Of a stretch of 64,000 nt of DNA, positions 44,750 to 57,084 are shown piece after piece. The translations under genes and the position numbers were made by a program. The stretch's first letter is position 1; each line of letters opens with the position of its first letter. This DNA is from Aquilaria yunnanensis. Taxonomy: Eukaryota > Streptophyta > Magnoliopsida > Malvales > Thymelaeaceae. The notes beneath the pieces are model-generated. The model ran no database searches and was not told where the DNA came from. It was given only the letters and a program-made list of their open reading frames with translations. The stretch covers positions 111,490,893-111,554,892 of the forward strand of contig CM077594.1 in NCBI GenBank assembly GCA_039654915.1. The letters are read 5' to 3'.

Positions 44750-46850
44750 CTTACAATCAAAAGCCAGGGGCCTATAAATCAAATGCAAGGAAAAGCCTAA
44801 CTAAAAAAGAAACAAGAAACAAAAGCCTAACCCCTATGCCATACAGCAAAATCAGGGGGAACAAGCTACTAAAACACCTCCTTAATCTAATCTGAACAGC
44901 ATCACAAATCTTGTTAATGACTTGTTCAGGCTGTCTACACCCACCTTGATGGATTTTGTTGTTCTTTTCCTACCAAAGACAATAGACTAGACTGGCAAAA
45001 GACATTCTACGTATTTTTGCCTTAATACATTTACCTTTCACAGCCTTTACAAACCAAGGCTAGAACTTGGACCAATGAGCAGGAGTTAGTCATACATATA
45101 ACATCCCTCTAGACTCTAATAGAGTAATCACATTTTAAAAAAATGGTCCTTCGATTCTTTAAAAGCAAGACATAGAGGGCATAACCCAAAATTCACATCC
45201 AAAAATCATCTCAAATGATCCAAAGTAGGCAATTTATTAAGCATAGCTAACCAAAATATCATGAAAAATTTAGGCACTGCATCCCAAATCATCTTAGCCT
45301 AAGCAACAATGTCATATATGTCCACAACATGTAAATAAGCTAAGCTCACAATAAACTTACCATTCTTAACACAGTCTTACTCTTGGTTATGCACTAAATC
45401 TACAAACACTCTTCTACTTTTTAACATAGTTTTCCAATTAACAGAACAATCAGTCACAGGTCTTACCTACCAAAGATCCTGGTGTTTAATGTAATACGCA
45501 TGGAGCTACCTCACTCATAAGCTCTCTTTATCAACCTGAAGACACCAAAGCTTTTTCCCATAAGCAGCAGTGTTCCAGCCAACCAAACTAAAGATTCCAA
45601 GCCCCCCTACATTTTAAGAATACAAACTTTCTGCCAAGCAATACGGTATTTACACCCAATAACACTACTAGTCTAGACAAAAGCCCTGCAATATTGTTCT
45701 ATATATCCCAACATAGTTTTTGTAATGGAAAAATAACTTACCAGTACACTTGGATACTAAACACCACTGTTTTAACCAACTAAACTCTCTCAACATAAGT
45801 CAACAACTTATTAGACTAACTATGAACACCTTTTCACCCAGGAATTTGTAATGACAAGATTGTAGCCTGCTATCCACTAAAGGAACCCCTAAATACTTAA
45901 CAAGCAAGGCCCCTTTAAACATATTTAAAACACCCAGAATCTCATTTTCCACATAACTAGGCACACCACCCATAAAAATCAAAATCTTTTCATAATTAAT
46001 AATCAAGCAAATAATTCTAGAGAACATATCTAAACAATGCTTAATAGCAATAACATCCTTGAGATCCCCCTTAGAGGAAATCATACTATCATCCAAAAAC
46101 ATCAAATGGGACAACCCAACTTATTTACACTTTGGGTGATAATCAACATAAGATTCATCAAACATTTTGCCCAAGGCTCTTGAAAGATAATCCATTGCTA
46201 ACATAAAAATCATAGGAGACAAAAGGTCACCTTGTCTAACACCTTTTTTTTCTTTAAACAAACCACAAATATTGCCATTAAGCACTATAGAAAAATTGGG
46301 AGATCTTACACAAACGATAACCCAGGACACCCAGTTCCCATGGAATCCCAATTGAAACATGAACTTTTAAAAAAAAAACCTCACTCTAATTTGCCATAAG
46401 CCTTCATAAGATTAATCTTAATACACATCCAAGATTTGATATGGGATCTAGTATACATCTTCAAAAGCTTAGATTAAAACATTATTTGCAATATAACAAC
46501 TTTTAAAAAAAGCACCTTAGCACTCATTAATAATAGAAGATAGCACATTTTGCGGATGCCCAGCTAAAATTTTAGAGATAATCTTGTATAGAACACAACG
46601 GCAAGAAATGGGTCTAAAATCAATAGCAACTGAAGCATGAGCAAGCTTAGGAATCAAATAGATTGCAATAGCAGATAAAGAAAGAGATAATTCTCCAAAA
46701 TAAAAAAAAAATGAAATATAGCCTTTGAAATGTCCGTAACAATAATCTCCCAATTGTGGTGGAAAAAACTAGCAGAGAATCCATCAGGGCCTGGAGCTTT
46801 ACCAATAGGAATAGCCTTAACAACCTTTCACAATTTTAGCTACCATAATA
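44750..46850 (-). pseudogene. LINE ORF2: reverse transcriptase and zf-RVT, degenerate
   Basis: The RT begins with KAPGPDGFSASFFHHNWE near 46805, the standard L1 RT opening. Then come FHGNWVSWVIVCVRSPNFSI and KKGVRQGDLLSPMIF near 46230, then HLMFLDDSMISSKGD near 46100, where the usual FADD reads FLDD (the two Asp are kept). The tail has GGLGIFSLVGWNTAAYGKKL near 45610 and a zf-RVT region with MIWDAVPKFFMIFWLAML near 45290 and LCPLC near 45180. Frameshifts and stops separate the pieces. A working enzyme would prime reverse transcription at a nick in nuclear DNA. Confidence 0.8.
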
Positions 46851-47439
46851 GCCAGAGTTAACATACTCTAATATTCCTCCATCACCTAAAGGCCATTATC
46901 AACAATATAAGGATTAACACTTAAAAGATTAGAGTAAGAATTACCAAGCAAAGAATAGTAAAAGTCAAGTAACTCATCTTTAGTTTCTGAATGAAGAGTT
47001 AATCTTTTCCCAGTCTTGCTTGGTAATTCTTAGAATAAAAGAATTTGTTGTTCTCATCTCCCAATTTTAACCAATTAATCGCAGTTTTTTGGCATAATAA
47101 GCTTCCTCAACTTTTTTCAATTAATAAAACTCCTACCTAACTGTCAACCAATCAAGATAGGAATTCTGATTAGTCACAGTCTGATTAAAAGCATTATAAA
47201 ATTGCTTTAACTCCCTTTCTTTATTCCTAACCCTGCCAAATATATCAGAGTAATTTTCAACATTTAGGCATTTAAAAGCCTGCTTTAAAGCCCTTAACTT
47301 ACCCAAAACCAACTTCTAAATATTAGGACCATCTCCACTAATAATATTCTTCCAAGTATCCATAACAATTTGGTTATAACTAAGATGACTTTACCACATC
47401 TGAAGATATTTAAAAAGGCATCTTCTCTAAATAACATAA

Positions 47440-48144
47440 CTAAGACACTTCAATTAAAACTGAAGAATGGTTTGAGCACCATTTTTTCTTAAACTCCACC
47501 TTAACATTAAGGAACTTGTCAAACCAATCCCAATTCCCCATAACTCCATTAAGCTTACACATTACCTTATCTTCAAAACTTTGGTTATTACACCATGTAA
47601 AAAAATTCTTTATGCTTCTTAAATTAATAAAACCAACCAAGTTGCAACACTCTAACATAATAGAAGCCTGTCGATCTATAACCCTACTACCACTAAAATT
47701 TTCATCTGACGTTATAATTTCATTAAAATCACCACATAAAATCCAAAAAATGACAACCTTAGAAGCAAAGTGCTCTAGCTGAAGCCAGAGCCTAGTTCTT
47801 ACTCAAGGATCATTAGAAGTATGCACCAAAGACAGAAAAAAAATGCCAATTCTCCACTTTATTCAACACTTCACAAGGAAAAAATTGATTAGAGCATCAG
47901 TATACTTAATATCCAAAATAGAGGGATTCTAAAGCACCCAAATTTTACCATTAATAAAATACACATAATTGTTCAAAAAAGCCCAACCAGAAAAAACCGT
48001 TGAGTAAATAGCATTAAACTTATGACTTTTAACCCTTGTTTCCAATGAAGCTAACGGGTTTAGATTATACTTTTTAATATATTTATTTACCTTTTTTTGC
48101 TTAAGGCTAAGGTTTAGCCCTCTTATATTCCAACAACACCACAT
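47440..48144 (-). pseudogene. LINE ORF2 endonuclease domain, degenerate
   Basis: The start MWCCWNIRGLNLSLKQKKV matches the APE-type endonuclease opening of plant L1 ORF2 (WNIRGLNxPxKQ), followed by SLETRVK. The C-terminal part FFTWCNNQSFEDKVMCKLNG, NWDWFDKF and CSNHSSVLI matches the end of the domain. The catalytic SDH motif reads SNH (Asp to Asn). Frames are broken between 47660 and 47929. Confidence 0.7.
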
Positions 48145-48394
48145 AATTATGTAAGAATAAAATGATCACCAACTATATCTCCCTCTATAATTTCACCTAC
48201 CATACTCTCTTGCAATGATTCAAAAACACTATTTAAAGCTAAACCTGATAACTTTGGATTTAGCTTTCATTTTTTTACTCAAGGAATAGCTACCCTTCTT
48301 TCCAGCTACCACAGATGAGGTTTTCTCCCCCAATACTGAGTTGCCTTCCGTTATAACCTTACTGGAGCTAGGAACATTCTTTAACGCCTCCTGA

Positions 48395-49180
48395 TTAGTT
48401 GGAACAACTTTTTTTCATCTGCTCTTTACCTTCTACCTTCTCACTATTCCCTTTCTTCTTCACTTGCCTAAGATCACACTCTTCGTCATGTTGGCCCCAC
48501 TTTTTACATTGACCACATTGATTTGGCCACCATTCATACACTACTAGTTGGGCTACAAAATCTCTATTTAGCTTTCTTATCACCACTTTATCCACCACAA
48601 GATCAATTCTTATAATATTCACCATCACGAGAGTAAAAGAGAGACAATTTCGATGAACAATTGCAAAATTAGCCAATAAAGACTTACCCACTTCACTAAC
48701 AATTCTACTCATAATATTAGGATTTCAATACCAAAGCTTCAAATCAGGCAAATGAATCCACATTGGTAATATATTAAACAAATCATGTTCTAACTTTATA
48801 TCCATCTCCTGCCTTTGTAGCAACAATGGTTTTCTAAACACAAAATTCATCGATCCCTCAAGCACCTTCATCAGATCATCAAGAGAGTGAAAATAAAATA
48901 AGAATAAACCTGATTGGATTTTGGTAACCACCGGTGCCAACACATGCTTCTATTAAGACCACACATATTTCCTCATATTCTCAGGGGGCACTTCAATACC
49001 AATAGCAATACCAATAATAGTCAACCACCACTCATTACAACCTCATTCTACCTCATCACTTAACATAATCACGTCCTACTTAGCATCCTCTTTACAATAC
49101 CAACGTTCAATATTAACAATTGTCAGATCCTCAAGTAATCAGGATCTTGGTTCTCCTCAGCTTTAACCACCTAAGCCTAC
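48395..49180 (-). pseudogene. LINE ORF1 (DUF4283-like and CCHC knuckle), degenerate
   Basis: VNIERWYCKEDAK near 49090, then SGLFLFYFHSLDDLMKVLEG near 48900 and LPMWIHLPDLKLWY near 48740 follow the DUF4283 pattern of plant LINE ORF1 RNA-binding proteins. The segment 48712-48395 adds RIDLVVDKVVIRKLN, then a CCHC knuckle (CGQCKKWGQHDEEC) and a basic, Lys-rich tail. Stops near 49070 and 48955 and a frameshift near 48720 break it. Confidence 0.7.
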
Positions 49181-49221
49181 GATCTTAGTGCATATGTCTG
49201 GGCAAGGAGAGCCGCAGATCT

Positions 49222-50651
49222 TGTTAGTGTTGTGCCTAAAGTCAATCATGAGATGATTGTGTTTTGCACATTGAGTTGTAATATTTTATTGAAGCATCGT
49301 TTCAATAATTGTGTTTGTTGTTTGTTTCTGCATAATGTAATCAAACATAATTATAACTCTAGAATAATGCTATTCTTAAATGTCTCTGGTCTATTATTAT
49401 TGTGGAGCAAGTTGCAATAATACATAAAAACTAGTATATGTGGAGACTAATATGAGATATGTAGTCTACATATGGGTACAAGTTGAAGAACTTGTGTACT
49501 GGACCGACCCATTAAGAGAAAACTACATGGATCATTTTATGAGTGTCATAAGTGTTTTTCATAATGATCATGGTGTATGTAATCCTTTGACTTAAGATCA
49601 TCAAGGTTCCCTATATGTGAGTCACATACTTTGATATTACTATATGTTACTCGTAATTGAGTGAACATAAACATGATCATTGGGTAAGTCACATATCATG
49701 CAAAAGGATTTGTATGGTCAAGATGGAATTTGTCCATCCTATATATTGAAGTGATATTTCTGGGCCCCTTGATAAAGTAAAACTAAGAAAATGTATGGTT
49801 AAGCTTAGATGAATTGATATATGATATTAATATCATCAGTTTAAGTTAGTCTACTCAGGGATCAATAAATCATAGATTGGGTTATACAAGAGTGACACAT
49901 TCCATGTCTCGTGCTTGGTCTTGATATCTTGGACAAAGAAACAATAACATATACGAATAATGAACATAGAGGTTTAGTCGAATCACCGACTATCTTATCA
50001 CTTGGGTAGCAATGATATGTTGCTAGACACATCTCATTGTTTATGATAATAAATGTAATTCATGATCATTGTCAACATGATAGAAGCCTATAGGGTTGCA
50101 CACTTAAAGTTAATTGGATTATTTGAGTGCATGGGCTAAATTGTTTAGTTATGGTTTCATGATAATTTTGGATTAATAATAGGCCCAAATGTTAAGCTAT
50201 TATGAAGCCCGAAATTAAACGTAATTGGATTAGCATTTTGAAACCCGTTAGGCTTAGGAATTAAGTCTCATTATATATACATCATATAGTAAGGATTTTC
50301 GTACCCTAACCCTAGCCTCCCAAAAAAGATGAAATCAGAAGGGTTCTGAAAGGTTCCGACCGCACTCTCCTCATACCTTTCTTTGGAGGACGTAGCTAGC
50401 ACTACGAGCAGAAAAGGAACGCACCTGCTAGGACGTGGTAGAGGCATGATGATTTGAGAGGCTCGTGTAAGTACCATAAAAGGCTTGAACACATCAACTA
50501 TTTAAGTCTATGTGATTTTGCTCAATAGTTAGGTAAAAGATCTCAACCAACTAGATAAAAATTTTAAACACCTGATTTAGTTCGTTTCACTTGGATCCTT
50601 GAGGGTTTCAGTTACTTTTCACTATGCTTATTAGGCTCCCGAAACCCTACA
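49222..50651 (+). repeat. Solo LTR, 1,430 bp, inserted in the LINE
   Basis: It starts TGTTAGTGTTGTGCC and ends CGAAACCCTACA. GATCT lies on both sides (49217-49221 and 50652-50656), a perfect 5-bp duplication. TATATATAC near 50271 fits a promoter ahead of a short leader. There is no internal domain, so it is a solo LTR. Lineage not assigned. It separates the LINE 5' end (50657-50900) from the rest. Confidence 0.9.
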
Positions 50652-51184
50652 GATCTATCCAGATGAGAGTGAACAGATCGAATCTCATCCTCCGAGCCCT
50701 CTTCCTTCAAGTCAAAAACAACCGTAGACACCTGATCTACACGCAATTCCATCCTTTGATTGCTTCCTCCTCACCCACGTAAACCTCGAATGTGCCACCC
50801 CATCATTCATCCCTAAAGTTTCGATTACGGTGGAATGCCACAAACCCTAGCTTCTAGAGAGATGGAAAGGCCTATCTCTCTAAAAACCAAAGGAACACAG
50901 GTAATTATTTCATTTTTTTTACATATGTTTGACTTGAATTTATTTATATCAATATTTACTAATTTTTTAAAATATATATATATATTTAGAAACTAAATGA
51001 CTTATAGGTTTCCTATATTATCTTTCCAAAAACAATTAACAAATATTAGTAGTAAAAAATAATAGTTTTAATTTTTTATGTAAAAACTTTTCCTTTCATG
51101 TGTATAAAATGAATCTAAAAATATTTCTTTGAAAAATTCACCCTCCAATGTTATTGTTTCTTACTGTTGGTTTTATTTTTCTTA

Positions 51185-51300
51185 GGAAAAATTATAAAAA
51201 CCGCTATGTGGTTTAGTCTAACTTATACTTTACCTTCTCTATTTTAAAAAACCTATATTTTACCCTTTTTTTTTATATCAAAATCCCTTCTGTCAAAATC
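51185..51300. mobile_element. Truncated end of a MULE-type MITE
   Basis: GGAAAAATTATAAAAACC, then TGGTTTAGTCTAACTTATAC and CCTATATTTTACCC match the left ends of the MITEs at 57085 and 57983. The right half is missing: sequence after about 51300 is unrelated. The LBD stop codon lies 340 bp further on. Confidence 0.6.
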
Positions 51301-51640
51301 GCTTCTTGGACTCCATATGAGAAAACTATCAAACTCTTCGATCAATTATCTTAGACCCTGCCTTAATACAGAACCTTGTAAGAGGAGCCTAAGACCGTAA
51401 TACCGGATTTCATCGAGTCCCTCCCAAGTTCACCGTCTCTATTCACATAAACCACATTTGTACAACTCATAAAGTGCCAAAAACGAGATTTGCAGCTTAC
51501 AGAAAGAAAAAGACTGTTTCTTTTTTTTTTTTTTTTTTCGTTTTCTAAACAGAGAAGGAGGACCAGAAAAGCCCAGATAGCTCTACGACTCGACACTAAC
51601 AAAACCGTACCCAAAACTGGACTTGACCCAAAAACATCCA

Positions 51641-52516
51641 TCACACGCCATAAGCATCCAGGCCCAGCGCCACCTCACACATGCCACCCAATTCCAATCT
51701 CCGCTTCTTCACCGGAACCACCACTTGACTCGCTCCGCCTGGCCGTCCTGATCCCACCGAATCCAACCCCAGCGTCAGTTCCAGCCCCACTTCCACCACA
51801 TCCTGGTTTCTTCCATCATCCTCCGATCGGAAAAGGGGCCGCGCCTCGGCAGAGACCATGCTCTCTGTCTCTCCGTCGAGCTCGGAGTGGTGACTCAGCG
51901 TGGAGTCGTGACTGATGGAGCGGTCGGCGGCGGGGGCAGTTTGCTCGGCCGGCTTGGCAGGCCCAGGTCGCTTGAGACGGCAGCGGGTCTTGAGCTTGGG
52001 ATTGGAGGTGTCGTCCTTGATGACGTGGCGGATGTCGTAAGGCTTGAACGGAGGGCCGTGGGTGTTGTCGGCAGCAATCGGGGCGATGGGCGCACCCTTG
52101 AGGACAGATTCGACGGCTGCCTGGCAGAGGTGCCAGCTGCCCGACCACAACAAGCCGACGGAGCCATTGATGGGGTTGACGATCCGGCCGCAAGCCTCGT
52201 AGAGGAGGGAGCGGAAAATGGCTGGAAAAGAAAAGAAAGTATAGTAACTAAATTAGTTAGGTTAATGGGAAGGGAAGGGGTGGATTGAAGTGAATTATGA
52301 TGATGGGGTGGGGGCAGGTAGCGTACCAGGGCGAAGGTTGGGAGGACCGGCGTTGATGAGGTTGAGAAGGCCGGCTCGGCCGTAGAATTTGGCGAGGAAA
52401 ACGGTGGCGTTGGCCTGAGAATCGGGGGTCTTGATCCACTGCAAGCAAGGCCTGATGGTACAGTTTTCGCTGCAGCCCTTTCTCAGGACGCGGCATCCGT
52501 TGCAGCTCATCCGCAT
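51641..52516 (-). CDS. LBD41: LOB-domain transcription factor, class II (LBD40/41/42 type)
   Basis: Two exons: 52516-52327 and 52221-51641, with intron 52326-52222 (GTACGC...TTCCAG) at the conserved site in [15 protein letters not shown]. The product is 256 residues, a normal length. The LOB domain opens [19 protein letters not shown] with the C-x2-C-x6-C-x3-C zinc motif, then [32 protein letters not shown] and the GAS-like block. Class II proteins lack the full leucine zipper. The C-terminus has [12 protein letters not shown], an LxLxL repressor-type motif, then [12 protein letters not shown] and a LGLD end, as in LBD41 and its paralogues. The start at 52516 is chosen because class II members begin MRMSCNGC; an in-frame ATG at 52612 would add 32 residues. 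The frame is intact and GC-rich. Nuclear DNA-binding regulator; LBD41 is hypoxia-induced in Arabidopsis. Confidence 0.93.
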
Positions 52517-52670
52517 GATCTTTTCGCCTGGGCTAGTTTCTGATTGATTGATTCCAGGATGTATTGGATGGATTCTTCTTCTCTTCTGCTGCTTCCCAAT
52601 TGGAGGAGCCAATTAGAAACATCAAGTTTAGTTTAGGGATACTAAAAAGGAGTTACTCCTAAATAATGTG

Positions 52671-52680
52671 TATATATGGT
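52671..52680 (-). promoter_or_regulatory. TATA box of the LBD gene
   Basis: On the minus strand CCATATATAC lies about 155 nt upstream of the chosen ATG. That would put the transcription start near 52645 and give a leader of about 130 nt. The next upstream stretch (52690-52850) is pyrimidine-rich with repeated CCCTTCC, common in plant core promoters. Confidence 0.6.
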
Positions 52681-52689
52681 GGTAGTATT

Positions 52690-53240
52690 TGTTAAGGTGA
52701 AGGCCAGGGCGTGAGGGAGGTGAGGAGAAGGGGACGCAGCTGTTTTAAAAGTCCAGGGAAGGGAAGGGAACGGAAGGAAGGCCCGACTGGTTTCCAGTTC
52801 TACCGTCAGGGAGGGTTGTCCTTCCTCAAGTACCAAACAAATTTGGGATGCTAGCTATCCAAATGGACTTCTTAATAGGCTGTGTTGCTACTGGGAATCG
52901 CAGCGGTAGCGCGTGAGAGCTACGCCCAATTGCATCCCGCTCTGCAACCGCCGCATTGGAGCTGGACGCGCAACACCAACACCTGCCTTGTCCTCGCTTT
53001 TCACCTTGCCATCATCACCAGCTCTGCTCCCTTCACTCTGTCAAACTAAACAAACTCCTCCTCGGAAAACTCATCTCTCTCTCTCCCCACTTTGCCCTTC
53101 CCTGGGCCTCATTCCACTTTTCCGCCCTCTGGACTAGTATTTACACCTCACTTCTACCCCCTTTTCCTGCTTGTTTTTTTTTTCTTTTATTTTCTTTTTT
53201 TCTCGTCTTTGGAAACTTTAAATTCAAATATTTATGAACT
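52690..53240. other. LBD upstream region, GC- and CT-rich
   Basis: The proximal upstream region of the LBD gene. It is much richer in GC than the window average and holds CT-rich tracts (53075-53100, 53170-53205). Plus-strand open frames here (52913-53237) are low-complexity Leu/Ser/Pro readings of those tracts. Confidence 0.5.
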
Positions 53241-55079
53241 TTTTTCTATCTAACAATATTACTTCTCTTTAACTTTTTCACATACTTTTAGAAAAATCTA
53301 TGTTTTAGTGCTTTTATATATAAGAAATTATGTCCTGAAGTGTCTGCCCTAATAATTAAGGGTTAAAATACCAAGGTAGAAGTCAAATATTCAAACGCTG
53401 CCGCCAAACTTTTCTTACAGTGTCAGTTGTATTGGTTCAATGGCATTTTAGGTTTTGCCAAAAGCAAACATTGCCCTTTTTTTTTTTTTTAACTATAAAG
53501 CGTCTGTTACCATTATACTTACACAGATATTGATTACAAAAATATTGTGAATGATGATTGATAGTAATGTCTTTCTACTATTTTTTCTGGAAAGAATGTC
53601 AAATATTTTGAAAGCTCCCTAAAATGATAATGACTAAGTAATTTGAAATGGATGAAGCATTCTTAACTAATGAAGAAAAAGTATTGAGTAAAGAAATTTA
53701 CTGAAACCATATTAAAAACATTATTGATGTTAATACATATCTTGTGTAGAGGAAGTCAATGAATGAGCTTGGAGTTTAAAAACATGGTCATGGTTTGCTT
53801 GCACTAGATAGCATTTAGATGACTCTGTTATTACCTCCAAAATAGGTAATTTTAGACATGAAAGTACTCTAATGCTTAATTTAGAAAGAGTTTGAATGCA
53901 ATAAACGTGGCAATGATTGACTTTCATAAGGCAAATGAAGGCATTTATATGTCTAGAAACTTATGGATTTTCCTATATTTTTTCTTTTTTTCTGGAAAGT
54001 TACACATGTTTGTGCTGTATTTGCCTCATGGGTATAACATAAGAGCATGTTCCCCTCGTGCAAGCAAAGGTTGCAACAAAGCTAATCGATTAGGTGGTTA
54101 GGGAATTTGCTCAACTAGGATGATACATAGTTGACTAATGGCCAAATAAGTCTTTATCATTTGCCCTAATAAAATCCATCCATGCATCTTATTATTGGGT
54201 ATATTTCGGATCCATGTGTCATGTATTGGGTGGGTTCTCAATAGGTCAAATTAACTATCAGACATGGAATAAGGGTGGTTTGGCTCTTTTAATCAATCAC
54301 CACTGATCTGTCATATTAACCATAGTGATTATAGATTTGATGATCAAGAGGTTGCTCTCTCAACTCATCAGTTAGAGGCTTGGAATCATAATATGTGTCA
54401 TAATTTTCACTCATCTATAAACAGTCTTCTCTCATTTTCACTATTTCACTCATTTTTCTAATTTCACAATAAGCAAAAAGAAAAAAAAAAGAAGAAGAAG
54501 TTCTCTATGTCGAATATGAGTAGATCAATAATGTTCTACTCAACATGCTAGTTTGTATACAATCATAGTCTCTAATATATCCCTAATCATCTAGTCCTTC
54601 TATTAGCTATAAGGTTAAATCATTAATAAGTGTAGAGGTGATATGTGGCTATTTCATGTATCTTTACTTTTATTGTTCTTCAAAGCCAAATGAACTTTGA
54701 GATCGAAAAAAAGATAACACCTTTTGCAGCCTAGACCATTTTTGTCTTTAGGATGAATGAAAATGTCATGCTAACAGATGGTGACGCCACAATTGAGGAT
54801 AATAAAGGAGCCACTCAAGAGATAAGTTGTAGGATGTAAGGCCAAAGGTGTTGAGCATCAAGGTTGGCCAGTTAACTCAAGCATGGTAACCAATTTCCTC
54901 ATGGTTGAGCACTTAGTTACTCAAACCATTTTGATGCTAGAATGTTAATTCTTGTTCCTCCGTTTAAAGGAGCTACTTTCATGTATTACCGAGTCACCCT
55001 CGGATAGCTTGTTTCAAATAGTTTGTGCTCGATAGTTAACTTTACCATGAGCTCAACATCAAGCCCACTGTTTCCCTCT
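53241..55079. other. Degenerate repeat DNA, possibly LTR-derived
   Basis: No supported gene. The stretch about 54180-54480 has the style of a plant gypsy LTR promoter region (CTATAAACAG near 54415, then TCTCTCATTTTCACTATTTC and a purine tract at 54475-54500), but no TG...CA ends or partner LTR was found. It is in plus orientation, opposite to the integrase fragment that follows. Confidence 0.35.
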
Positions 55080-56260
55080 TCAAGAGTTTGTTTTTAATTA
55101 GAGAGAGTTCATGAAGATTGCAATATAGATTCCAAGCATTACTCAGGGTATTACCTTGGTAGTTGGTTAGCCTGTAGCTAGTCGACCACCTTAGTGACTT
55201 TTTATATATCTTCCCATTTTATGGTGCACTTCTCATTTTCTTGGTGTTTCCGGGGTTTTTTTTAACCTTTTTTAGTACCATATAATTCATTTAAAATATC
55301 CTTAATCGACTATAAAAATTGTTGTACTTTGTAGTCTTTCCTTAATGTGCATAATTCCTCTACCTAACCAGTATTTTAGCTATTTAGTGAGTAATAAATT
55401 GGCTTTAAGCTCTTCAATATCTTAGTTTCTAATAAATTTGACTACCCAAGTAGATGAGATGTCGTTCTTGACTAGAATCAATGTATTCATCCTTGTCCAA
55501 CAAGGTGAATGAGGTTTCTTCCATGTTCTTTTTTTTGTTATAGTTGTTCTTAATTCCCATAGAACCTCGGGTAATAAGTCAGCCCAAGCTTATTAACTTC
55601 TTCAAGCTTTTTATTGAGACTTTGTTTAATGTGTCTATTTGCCAACCTGGTTAAACCATTACTATGTGCATGAGTGATTGAGTTAGTGCAATGCCTTATG
55701 TTAAGCCCTTTAAGAAATTCTTCAAATTTAGATTCTAATAATTGAGGGTTATTATAACTTACCAATTCTCAAGGTATTCCAAACATGCATATGATGTCCT
55801 TAAAAATAAAATTAACAATGTTGTTTTCTTATTTCTAAACTAAAGCTATAATTTTCACCCATTTGGTGAACTATTTTATAATGATCACAACTACTATCTT
55901 TTGTCATGTTGTTTATGGGAAGTGGCCAAACAAATTTATGCCCAACTCTACTAATGCTCATGGGTCAAGATGGTGTCAAGTTCTCAGATGGTACATATGG
56001 TACTTGGGCAAAAAGTAGGCACTTGTCGTACTTGTTCATATAGGCTATCACTTTAGCTTTCATAGTCGACCAAAAAATAGTCACATCTCCTCAGCTTTGC
56101 AAATGGGGCATTCTTGGCCCTAGATGGTTTCCACAAATATCTTTGTGCAGCTCAGCAGTAGCATATTCAGCTTCAGAATGCCTCAACCACCTTGCATAGG
56201 CATTTTTCCCAACATCCTTATGCACATGGCCTCATCTAAGGAAAGATAATATTGAATAGA
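55080..56260 (-). pseudogene. Ty3/gypsy integrase fragment, degenerate
   Basis: On the minus strand, YFWSTMKAKVIAYMNKYDKC and LLFAQVPYVP near 56060-55980 match the segment linking the integrase zinc finger to the core (YFWPTM...YVKKCDKCQRFA). The core continues with KEIVVVIIIK-FTKWVK near 55850. The open frame 55765-55550 (MVSYNNPQLLESKFEEFLKG, then THAHSNGLTRLANRHIKQSL) matches the second catalytic block, with Asp of SDNG changed to Tyr (SYNN) and HPQ/NGQ-type residues altered. Many stops. No RT or gag was recognised nearby, so this is an isolated fragment. Confidence 0.65.
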
Positions 56261-57075
56261 TCTAAGTTTAACCTGTTTAGCTTTCCTTGAGTTCTAAAAG
56301 CAATGCCTTCTTTCCAAGGTATAACATTATCAAATCCATCCAACATGGTTCATGGTTTGAGGTTAGGCTGACTTATTTAGCTTGAGTAGATAATGTTGGT
56401 TGGTCCTCAGTGTATTATGTGGATGGTTGTGTTTGAGTGGGCCGCCAACCTAGTTAAGGCATCTGCTTTCTAATTTTCAAACCTTGGAATTTTTTTTTTA
56501 GTTTCATTTTAGATATTTTGATTTTATTTAGATGGAATAGTTCGATTATTTTTTGAATCCGGTCGGTTTGGACCAAAAATGAACTTTATGTTCGATTATC
56601 AAATTGATTATTCATTCATATACTGGAAACCAAATAAACCATATAGACTGAATATGTAATAAATATTTTAACTATTATCTATATTTGTGCTATGTATATA
56701 AAGCTATTTCTCTATAATATTCAACTATATGTTATTAACCCAGCTTTAGTTATGGATATGGAATGTAAAATTTTCAATTTTTACCGTATTTTTATTTACA
56801 ATATGCTTATATCATAGAAAGATGAACTAAATAAATCAAACTGAATAAATTGAAATGTAATCAGAATGTTTCAGGTTAGTTATAACTAGAGACGAAGCTA
56901 TGTAGGGACAGGGAAGGGCTGCCACCCCTTAGATTTTTCAAAAAAATTTATTAGTAGTCGTTAATATGATATAAAATTTTAAAAGTTTTAAAATTGCGTA
57001 CTTATTTGTAAATTATAAAATTAATGATGGGCTTTGGTGGATTTCATTGTTTTTAAATGTTTTGAGTAAATCAAA
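56261..57075. other. Unassigned region
   Basis: It may include more of the gypsy remnant up to about 56460, followed by AT-rich DNA. GCCACCCCTTAG near 56910 resembles a hAT terminus region, but no partner end was found. Confidence 0.35.
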
Positions 57076-57084
57076 AAATTTAGT

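Larger units (their letters stand above)
44700..50900 (-). mobile_element. L1-type LINE retrotransposon, decayed, split by a solo LTR
   Basis: On the minus strand the parts follow LINE order. 5' leader/ORF1 start about 50900-50657, then the solo LTR 49222-50651, then ORF1 about 49180-48395, an ORF2 endonuclease about 48144-47440, RT about 46830-45800, and the tail with zf-RVT about 45650-44750. Removing the LTR leaves about 4.8 kb. All frames have stops. The limits are approximate: no poly-A tail or target duplication was found. Confidence 0.75.

Noticed and set aside
51490..52288. Plus-strand and alternate minus-strand open frames over the LBD locus
   Set aside because: They are shadows of the GC-rich LBD exons in other frames; only the minus-strand LBD frame shows family conservation.
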